This document shows positions 21,087 through 26,263 of a stretch of DNA of 26,263 bases, piece after piece. The notes beneath the pieces were generated by a model. That model saw only the letters and a program-made list of their open reading frames with translations, made no database searches and was not told where the DNA came from. This stretch comes from UBA6100 sp049658145. Lineage in GTDB: Bacteria; Actinomycetota; Coriobacteriia; Anaerosomatales; Anaerosomataceae. Location: positions 1 through 26,263 of the forward strand of contig JBASOJ010000084.1 of assembly GCA_049658145.1 (NCBI GenBank), read 5' to 3'. Position 1 is the first letter of the stretch. Every line of letters begins with the position of its first letter. The position numbers were made by a program, and so were the translations under genes.

Positions 21087-21087
21087 G

Positions 21088-21978
21088 CTACATCGCCTCG
21101 AGCCGCGCGATGCGATCCTCGAGCGGCGGATGTGTGTTGAACAGTGCGTTCATACCCCCGCCTCGATGAGCCTTCAGCGGATTGGCGATGTACAGCGACT
21201 CGGTCGCCTTGTTAGCCGTGCGCAACTGGTTCTGGTCCGTCCCGATCTTGCGCAGCGCGCTCGCGAGACCGGGAGGATACCGGGTGAGCATCGCTGCGCT
21301 CGCATCGGCCAGATACTCGCGCCTCCGTGATATGGCCAGCTGGATGAGGGACGCCGCGAGCGGCGAGAGCACCGCGAGAACGAGCGCCACGATGAGCATG
21401 ATCACGCCGAGTTGACCTCCCTCGTTGTCGCGTCTCCGTCCGCCGCCCCACCAGAAACTGCGCAGCATCCACTCGGAGATGAGCGTCACGGAGCCGGCGA
21501 GCACGGCCGCCAGGGTCTGGAGCAGTGTGTCGTAGTTCTTGATGTGCGAGAGCTCGTGGGCGACGACTCCTTCAAGCTCCTGCCGGTTCATCATCTGCAC
21601 GAGCCCTGATGTGACCGCGATCGCCGCGTTCTCCGGATTGCGCCCTGTGGCGAACGCGTTCGGCGCCGGATCGTCGATCACGTACGCCCGCGGCACCGGC
21701 ACGCCGGCCGCGATGGCAAGGCCCTCCACGAGGTTCACGAGATACGGTTCCGTGTCGCGGTCCACAGGTCGGGCCCGGCTCATCGAGAGCACGATGCGGT
21801 CGGAGAACCAGTACGAACCCCAGGCCATCACGAAGGCCAGCACGAGCGCCGCCGCAAGGCCCAGATAGCCCCAGTCGGTCGCCTGACCAAAGACGTACCC
21901 GATGAGCGCGACGAGGAGCACGAACACCAGGATGAGTGCCGTGCTCCTCAGCTTGTTCGAAGCGATCTGATCGTACAC
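21088..21978 (-). CDS. htpX: Membrane zinc metalloprotease HtpX (M48 family)
   Basis: HtpX degrades misfolded membrane proteins. The 296-residue protein starts with the typical MYDQIASNKLRST and has two N-terminal membrane helices. The zinc-binding HELSH is at 141-145, and the third ligand Glu221 is in RRREYLADASAAML. A further hydrophobic pair lies between these motifs, and NTHPPLEDRIARL is near the C-terminus. The start is a GTG at 21978, four bases after the lemA stop. lemA-htpX pairs are common, and a functional link between LemA and HtpX in envelope stress is generally assumed, although the mechanism is unclear. No CpxR or similar box is recognisable. Confidence 0.97.
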   Translation of the reverse strand: MYDQIASNKLRSTALILVFVLLVALIGYVFGQATDWGYLGLAAALVLAFVMAWGSYWFSDRIVLSMSRARPVDRDTEPYLVNLVEGLAIAAGVPVPRAYVIDDPAPNAFATGRNPENAAIAVTSGLVQMMNRQELEGVVAHELSHIKNYDTLLQTLAAVLAGSVTLISEWMLRSFWWGGGRRRDNEGGQLGVIMLIVALVLAVLSPLAASLIQLAISRRREYLADASAAMLTRYPPGLASALRKIGTDQNQLRTANKATESLYIANPLKAHRGGGMNALFNTHPPLEDRIARLEAM

Positions 21979-21982
21979 GGGT

Positions 21983-22546
21983 CTAGAACTGCACCTTCAC
22001 CGGCTCCTTGGCAGCTTCCTCGATCTCGAAGTAGTCCCGCGGCGTGTGACCGAACATGCCGGCCACCAGGTTCGACGGGAACGTCTGCTGCGACGTGTTG
22101 TAGGTCATGACCGAGTCGTTGTAGAACTGCCGCGCGTACGCGATCTTCGACTCGATACCGGAGAGCTCTTCCTGCAGCATCAGGAAGTTCTGGTTGGCCT
22201 TGAGGTCGGGATAGTTCTCGGCCAGCGCGAACAGGCTCTTCAGCGTACCGGTGAGCGCGTTCTCGGCCTGGCTGTGCTCGGCCACGCTCTGCGCACTCAT
22301 CGCGCTGCTGCGCGCTGCGATGACGCGCTCGAACGTCTCCTTCTCGTGCGCGGCGTACGCCTTGACGGTCTCGACGAGATTCGGGATGAGATCATAGCGC
22401 AGCCGCAGTTGCACGTCGATCTGGGCCCATGCGTTCTCAACACGGTTGCGCAGCGTGACGAGCCGGTTGAATATGCCGATCGCGGCGACAACCAGCACGA
22501 CGATCAAAAGTGCCAGACCGCCTCCACATGGAGCAAGCCATCCCAT
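21983..22546 (-). CDS. lemA: LemA family protein
   Basis: LemA proteins have one N-terminal membrane helix and a helical-bundle domain; their biochemical role is not settled. The 187-residue product has a hydrophobic start (GLALLIVVLVVAAIGIF). The family core follows: NRLVTLRNRVENAWAQIDVQ, LRLRYDLIPNLVETVKAYA, LFALAENYPDLKANQNFLML, and ELSGIESKIAYARQFYNDSV ending with YNTSQQTFPSNLVA. A longer frame exists to 22720, but GAGGAGG six bases before the ATG at 22546 fixes the start. It is the first gene of lemA-htpX-lgt and diverges from a rhomboid protease gene. Confidence 0.95.
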   Translation of the reverse strand: MGWLAPCGGGLALLIVVLVVAAIGIFNRLVTLRNRVENAWAQIDVQLRLRYDLIPNLVETVKAYAAHEKETFERVIAARSSAMSAQSVAEHSQAENALTGTLKSLFALAENYPDLKANQNFLMLQEELSGIESKIAYARQFYNDSVMTYNTSQQTFPSNLVAGMFGHTPRDYFEIEEAAKEPVKVQF

Positions 22547-22637
22547 CGCGTTCCTCCTCAGTCGCATCGCCGACGCACGCCGGCACATGTTCTTCCCGAA
22601 GATACCCCAACCACCGGGCGGCCGCTCGTTCCTGCGG

Positions 22638-22643
22638 TACACT
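22638..22643 (+). promoter_or_regulatory. -10 box of the rhomboid gene
   Basis: TACACT in CTGCGGTACACTCG, the same GCGGTACACT wording as at queA and queH but on the plus strand. Start near 22650; leader about 56 nt. No clear -35. Nothing else notable is seen in the lemA-rhomboid gap. Confidence 0.4.
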
Positions 22644-22705
22644 CGTTCGCACGACCCGCCGAGGCGCGGGGCCTGACTGGATGCCGCCGAACGGAGCATA
22701 CGAGC

Positions 22706-23401
22706 GTGATACCCATCCACGACGACAACCCCACCCGACGCATCCCGTGGATCACGATCGCGTTCATCGCCCTCAACATCGCGGTATTCGCCTACGAGCT
22801 AACACTCGAGCCCGCTACCCTTGAGTCGTTCTGGACCCGCTGGGCATTCGTACCCGCCCGCTTCCTGGCCGACCCCCTCGCGCCATCACAGATCGTCACG
22901 CTCTTCACCGCGATGTTCATGCACGCTGGCTGGATACACGTAGGCGGCAACCTGCTCTACCTGTGGATCTTCGGCAACAACGTCGAGGACCGGTTCGGGC
23001 CGGTCGGCTTCATCGCGTTCTACCTGGGCAGCGGAATCCTGGCAGCACTCGCCCAGCTTGCTGCCGCGCCCGGCGCGACGATCCCGATGCTCGGCGCGAG
23101 TGGTGCCATCGCGGGCGTTCTCGGCGCCTACCTTCTGCTGTTTCCCGGCGCGTCGGTGGTCACGATCATCCCCGTCTTCATCTTCATCGAAGTGGCGCGC
23201 GTGCCCGCATACCTCGTGATCGGCTTCTGGTTCGTCCTGCAGCTCGGAAGCGGGCTCGCATCGCTCGGTGCCGGTGCGGCGGCCGGCGGAGTGGCGTGGT
23301 TCGCGCACGTCGGTGGCTTCTGCGCGGGGCTGCTGTTCGCCCTTCCCGCAGCGCTCAGATCCAGATCGCGGCGACGCCCGCGAGCGTACTCGGAGCGCTA
23401 G
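22706..23401 (+). CDS. Rhomboid family intramembrane serine protease
   Basis: The protein cleaves transmembrane substrates inside the bilayer. The 231-residue protein has six or seven membrane helices and the catalytic dyad: Ser132 in MLGASGAIAGVLGAY and His201 in WFAHVGGFCAGL. Upstream are the conserved MHAGWIHVGGNLLYLWIFG and NNVEDRFG. The C-terminus is a short basic tail (RSRSRRRPRAYSER). The frame is open far upstream, but only as antisense to lemA. The GTG at 22706 has GGAG nine bases before it and gives the usual N-terminus (VIPIHDDNPTRRIPWITIAF). Its substrate is unknown; it diverges from lemA-htpX, another membrane quality-control unit. Confidence 0.95.
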   Translation: MIPIHDDNPTRRIPWITIAFIALNIAVFAYELTLEPATLESFWTRWAFVPARFLADPLAPSQIVTLFTAMFMHAGWIHVGGNLLYLWIFGNNVEDRFGPVGFIAFYLGSGILAALAQLAAAPGATIPMLGASGAIAGVLGAYLLLFPGASVVTIIPVFIFIEVARVPAYLVIGFWFVLQLGSGLASLGAGAAAGGVAWFAHVGGFCAGLLFALPAALRSRSRRRPRAYSER

Positions 23402-23404
23402 GCC

Positions 23405-23791
23405 CTACTCCAGCTCGGCGAGCAGGTCCTCCACGCATTCGACCTGCGCGAGCTGCCGGCGGAAGTACTCACAGTACGGCTCGCCCTCGCGCTCCCGGCG
23501 TGCACGCAGCTCGGCCGCCGCGGCGTCATCTTCGTCACCGTCATCCCGGGGGCCAGTCCGCCGGCGGATCTCGTGGATCCCGCCCTCTTCCATGTCCTCG
23601 GCGTAGCGGGCGAGCTCCATGGCAGCGACGAGCAGGTTCGGAACGCGCAATGCTGCGCGAAGCGAGGAGCCGCACTGCGGGCATACGAACACGACCTCGA
23701 CCGACTCGGGCCCACGCAAGATGATCGTCGAGATGTCCTCGAGACCGAGATCGACGCGACCGTCGGTAGGGCAGATGAGCGTGAATTCCAC
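23405..23791 (-). CDS. Zinc-ribbon-like protein of unknown function
   Basis: I do not recognise a named family. The 128-residue protein opens with VEFTLICPTDGRVDLGLED and has a second element VFVCPQCGSSLRA, so Cys7, Cys37 and Cys40 could form a three-Cys metal ribbon (the fourth position in the first knuckle is Asp10). The rest is charged and helical: an Ala-rich stretch, an acidic loop (GPRDDGDEDDAAAAELRARR), then EPYCEYFRRQLAQVECVEDLLAELE. The start is the GTG at 23791 with GGGAGG nine bases upstream; a longer frame to 23824 is rejected because the -10 box overlaps it. It converges with the rhomboid gene (3 nt apart) and diverges from azlC. Confidence 0.72.
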   Translation of the reverse strand: MEFTLICPTDGRVDLGLEDISTIILRGPESVEVVFVCPQCGSSLRAALRVPNLLVAAMELARYAEDMEEGGIHEIRRRTGPRDDGDEDDAAAAELRARREREGEPYCEYFRRQLAQVECVEDLLAELE

Positions 23792-23819
23792 GTGGTCTCG
23801 CCTCCCTATGCTCGCCACC

Positions 23820-23825
23820 ATCATA
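23820..23825 (-). promoter_or_regulatory. -10 box of the zinc-ribbon-like gene
   Basis: TATGAT, start of transcription near 23813 and leader about 22 nt carrying the GGGAGG site. An 11-bp palindrome GCCGAATCGGC (23828-23838) lies just upstream, between this promoter and that of azlC. Confidence 0.4.
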
Positions 23826-23852
23826 GCGCCGAATCGGCACTATCGGCTGTGC

Positions 23853-23858
23853 TAGTAT
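23853..23858 (+). promoter_or_regulatory. -10 box of azlC-azlD, leaderless arrangement
   Basis: TAGTAT preceded by TG plus one base (TGCTAGTAT, extended -10) and followed by six bases and the azlC ATG. No Shine-Dalgarno is present. Confidence 0.45.
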
Positions 23859-23864
23859 CGCCGC

Positions 23865-24572
23865 ATGCCGACGACCGACTCCAAGCAAGCCCCGTGCCCA
23901 CCCCGGCGGGCACGCTTCGCGCGTGGCCTCAAGCTGGGGCTTCCCATCTTCCTCGGCTACATCCCTGTGGGCGCAGCGTTCGGCGTGGTGGCGCGGGAAG
24001 TGGGGTTCACGCCGCTGCAGGCGATCCTGTGCTCCGCCACCGCGCTGGCGGGAGCCGGACAATTGATCGCGCTCCAACTCATCGGCGCCGGCGCATCAGT
24101 GGCGGCGGTGATCGTCACGACCGCGGTGGTGAATCTCCGCTACGTGCTGTTCGGCGCCGCGATGTCACCGCACATCACCCGCGTCAGCCTGCCGGGACAG
24201 GCGTTCCTCGCCTTCACCCTGACCGATGAGACCTTCGCGGTGAACATCGACGACCATCGCCGCTCGCTCGCCGACGGGTACTCCATGGCGGGCGTGGGCA
24301 CCATCGCGTGGACGGGCTGGGTGCTGGGCACGGCGATCGGCGCAGTGGCGGCAGGCTTCGTCGGCGACCCCTCCCGCTTCGGTGTGCAGTTCGCCATGCC
24401 CGCAATGTTCACCGCCCTGCTCGTCGCCCAGGCGGAGGACCGTCGGCACGTGATCACCGCCGCCGTGGCTACCGCCATCGCCGTCGCCTGCATGCTCACG
24501 CTGCCCGATCCCTGGTATCTCATCGCAGCACCGATGCTCGCCGCAACCGCCGCAACGGTGGTGACCCGATGA
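23865..24572 (+). CDS. azlC: AzlC family branched-chain amino-acid exporter, large subunit
   Basis: AzlC and AzlD (also BrnF/BrnE) form a membrane exporter for branched-chain amino acids and related compounds. The 235-residue protein has about six or seven helices and family blocks GLKLGLPIFLGYIPVGAAFG, GAGQLIALQLIGAG and VNLRYVLFGAAMSPH. A conserved TLTDETFAV stretch precedes the second half. The N-terminus is charged and Pro-rich (MPTTDSKQAPCPPRRARFAR). The ATG at 23865 has no ribosome-binding site and a -10 box six bases upstream, so it is probably read from a leaderless mRNA. Its stop overlaps the azlD start (ATGA). The exact substrate is inferred from the family. Confidence 0.95.
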   Translation: MPTTDSKQAPCPPRRARFARGLKLGLPIFLGYIPVGAAFGVVAREVGFTPLQAILCSATALAGAGQLIALQLIGAGASVAAVIVTTAVVNLRYVLFGAAMSPHITRVSLPGQAFLAFTLTDETFAVNIDDHRRSLADGYSMAGVGTIAWTGWVLGTAIGAVAAGFVGDPSRFGVQFAMPAMFTALLVAQAEDRRHVITAAVATAIAVACMLTLPDPWYLIAAPMLAATAATVVTR

Positions 24573-24895
24573 CGACCGGTGCCTTATGGGCGGTCATAGC
24601 GGGCATGGCGCTCGCCAACTTCGCCATCCGCTTTCCCTCGCTCGCGGTACTCTCCCGCAAGGAACTCCCCGAGTGGGCCCGCCGCTGGCTGTCGTTCATC
24701 CCGGTCTCAGCGATGGCCACACTCGTGGCGGGCGGCGTGCTGCGACCGGATGGTACATGGATGGCCTCCGCGACCAACCCGTACCTGTGGGCAGCCATCG
24801 GTACCGGCCTCGTCTACTGGCACTTCAGGAGCTTCATCGGAGCCACGATCGCGGGCATCATCATGTTCCTGGCGCTCCGGGCGGTGCTCGGCTAG
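24569..24895 (+). CDS. azlD: AzlD family branched-chain amino-acid exporter, small subunit
   Basis: AzlD is the small partner of AzlC. The 108-residue product has four hydrophobic helices and the family pattern ANFAIRFPSLAVLSRKELPE, WARRWLSFIPVSAMATLVAG and TNPYLWAAIGTGLVYWHFRS. The ATG at 24569 overlaps the azlC stop by four bases, so the two subunits are translationally coupled. Its TAG stop codon forms the first three bases of a TAGACT box that probably serves the next gene. The length fits the family. Confidence 0.95.
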   Translation: MTTGALWAVIAGMALANFAIRFPSLAVLSRKELPEWARRWLSFIPVSAMATLVAGGVLRPDGTWMASATNPYLWAAIGTGLVYWHFRSFIGATIAGIIMFLALRAVLG

Positions 24896-24898
24896 ACT
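24893..24898 (+). promoter_or_regulatory. -10 box of the DUF1015 gene
   Basis: TAGACT, overlapping the azlD stop. Six bases later is a GTG (24905) in frame with the DUF1015 gene, so the transcript is either leaderless from that GTG or has a 27-nt leader to the ATG at 24932. Confidence 0.35.
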
Positions 24899-24931
24899 CC
24901 CTGCGTGAGTCCACACGCCTTAGGGGGCCCC

Positions 24932-26224
24932 ATGTCGCTCGTTCGCCCGTTCCGCGCCAGAGTCTATCGCCATCAGCCCGGCGCCGACCTCAGCGCTTTC
25001 ACCGCGCCTCCCTACGATGTCGTCACCCCCGAGCGACGCGCCGCGCTGCTCGCCGTCGAGCCGCACAACGTGGTCGCGCTCGAGCTCCCGGACGGACCGC
25101 TCGATCCCGCAGTCCCCGGGAACCGCTACGAGAACGGTCGCGCGACGTGGCAGGCCTGGCACGAAGAGGATGTGCTCGTAGAGGACGACTCCCCGGCGGT
25201 CTACGTCGTCGAACAGTCGTGGGAGCACGAAGGCCGGCATATCCGGCGTCGCGGATTCGTCGCAGCGGTCAGGCTGCACCCGTTCTCCGACGGCGTCGTG
25301 CTTCCTCACGAGCGAACGCTCGCCAAGGCGCTCTCCGATCGCCTCGACCTCACCCGTTCGACCGCCGCGAACCTCAGCCAGGTATTCGGCCTCTACTCTG
25401 ATCCCGCGGGCGAGACAGACGGCATCTTCGACACACACATCGCGGCGGATCCGATGTTCACCGCCACCGACGCCGAGGGCGTGCTGAGCAAGGTGTGGGC
25501 GATCCGCGATTCCGCGACCATGGGGACCGTCGCAGAGATCATCGGCGACCGCCCGGTGTTCATCGCAGATGGGCACCATCGCTATACGACCGCGCTAGCC
25601 TATCGCGACGAGCGCAGAGCCGCGGACGCGACCGCCGGTCTCGCACCCGTCGATCCGGACTACGACTTCGTCATGATGACGCTCGTCAACATGGACGACC
25701 CCGAGCTGCTGGTCCTTCCCACCCATCGCCTCGCCCGGTCCATCGGCACCTTCGACACACCCGCGTTCTGGACGGCGATGGAGTGCCACTTCAACCTTAC
25801 CGAGCCCGTCGTCTCGCCCTCGGCAGGGGTGGGCGAGACGACTCGCACGACCTTCGTGGTCCGCACCGCCGACGGGACGACGAAGGTGGCATCACTGCGC
25901 GAGGGTATCGACGCCGCCAAGGTCATCCCCGGCAAGCACTCGGACCACTGGAAGCGCCTCGACGTGACCGTGCTGCAGGAGCTCGTGCTGAAGCCGCTCT
26001 TCGGGATCGATGCCGACGATCCGGCCACGCTCGACCGGCTCTCCTTCGCGAAAGACGCGAGCGAAGCCCTCAAAGTCGCGAACGCCGATGCCGCGTTCCT
26101 GGTGGCGCCCACCCGTATGGACCAGCTTCGCGCGGTCGCACTCTCGGGAGAGACCATGCCGCAGAAGTCGACCTACTTCTACCCGAAGCTGCTGTCGGGG
26201 TTGCTGCTCCGATCGCTCGCCTGA
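24932..26224 (+). CDS. DUF1015 family protein
   Basis: This is a conserved soluble protein with no settled biochemical role. The 430 residues show the family landmarks: MSLVRPFRARVY at the start and TAPPYDVVTPERRAAL, followed by LPHERTLAKALSDRLDLTR. Then come the His-rich IADGHHRYTTALAYRDE, YDFVMMTLVNMDDPELLVLPTHR, and MPQKSTYFYPKLLSGLLLR at the C-terminus. Clustered conserved His/Asp residues suggest an enzyme. The ATG at 24932 has AGGGGG four bases upstream and matches the family start. A GTG nine codons earlier (24905), lying six bases after a TAGACT box, is a leaderless alternative. No signal peptide or membrane segment is seen. The 39 bases after its stop hold nothing recognisable. Confidence 0.92.
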   Translation: MSLVRPFRARVYRHQPGADLSAFTAPPYDVVTPERRAALLAVEPHNVVALELPDGPLDPAVPGNRYENGRATWQAWHEEDVLVEDDSPAVYVVEQSWEHEGRHIRRRGFVAAVRLHPFSDGVVLPHERTLAKALSDRLDLTRSTAANLSQVFGLYSDPAGETDGIFDTHIAADPMFTATDAEGVLSKVWAIRDSATMGTVAEIIGDRPVFIADGHHRYTTALAYRDERRAADATAGLAPVDPDYDFVMMTLVNMDDPELLVLPTHRLARSIGTFDTPAFWTAMECHFNLTEPVVSPSAGVGETTRTTFVVRTADGTTKVASLREGIDAAKVIPGKHSDHWKRLDVTVLQELVLKPLFGIDADDPATLDRLSFAKDASEALKVANADAAFLVAPTRMDQLRAVALSGETMPQKSTYFYPKLLSGLLLRSLA

Positions 26225-26263
26225 GCACGACGCACACCGACACCCTCGGCGTTGCGCCCGGTC

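Noticed and set aside
22046..22705. Upstream extension of the rhomboid frame
   Set aside because: Antisense to lemA; the GTG at 22706 has its own ribosome-binding site and gives the normal N-terminus.
1..26263. tRNA or rRNA genes, CRISPR repeats, transposases, phage or integration sites
   Set aside because: None recognised; the region is dense with housekeeping genes and has uniform composition.

Overview
The window is about 65% GC by eye and tightly packed. It is chromosomal housekeeping DNA from an anaerobic, high-GC Gram-positive, most likely a Coriobacteriia/Anaerosomatales-type actinobacterium. The lineage is inferred from three things: the gene order (ruvC-ruvA-ruvB, queA, tgt, yajC-secD-secF, recJ), the frequent GTG/TTG starts, and a superoxide reductase. 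I see no tRNA, rRNA, CRISPR array or insertion sequence.

Left part (1-6620, minus strand): tgt, then yajC-secD-secF (Sec translocase accessory subunits), then a recJ that runs off the left edge. This RecJ continues past its normal C-terminus into a HIRAN domain and a RecQ-like helicase domain. It would put a 5'-3' ssDNA nuclease, a DNA 3'-end-binding module and a helicase in one chain, and it is the most remarkable object in the window. From 6700 to 8236, on the plus strand, is an ECF sigma factor overlapping a zinc-finger transmembrane anti-sigma factor. They sit between tgt and queA-queH, so three queuosine genes flank a signalling pair.

Middle (8240-18700, mostly minus): queA, queH, a GDT1-type cation exporter downstream of an unknown secreted and membrane-anchored protein, folD, an isochorismatase-fold hydrolase, and a plus-strand superoxide reductase that diverges from it across a perfect inverted repeat. 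Next comes a truncated membrane-protein remnant, then ruvC-ruvA-[6-TM unknown]-ruvB, in which an uncharacterised membrane protein is translationally coupled to ruvA and ruvB. This is preceded by pdxS-pdxT-yebC (pyridoxal phosphate synthase plus a YebC/TACO1 protein).

Right part (18800-26263): a DUF3048 lipoprotein diverges from an unknown small Cys-rich protein, with a perfect 9-bp inverted repeat between their promoters. Then lemA-htpX-lgt (membrane quality control and lipoprotein maturation), a rhomboid protease, an unknown zinc-ribbon-like protein, azlC-azlD (branched-chain amino-acid exporter) and a DUF1015 protein.

Many starts are preceded by a recognisable -10 box of the form TAnAnT, often written GGTACACT or GGTAGAAT. 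At recJ, tgt and azlC the box lies exactly six bases before the start codon with no ribosome-binding site, which suggests leaderless mRNAs. Where a promoter or Shine-Dalgarno sequence contradicts the longest open frame, I used the shorter start and say so.
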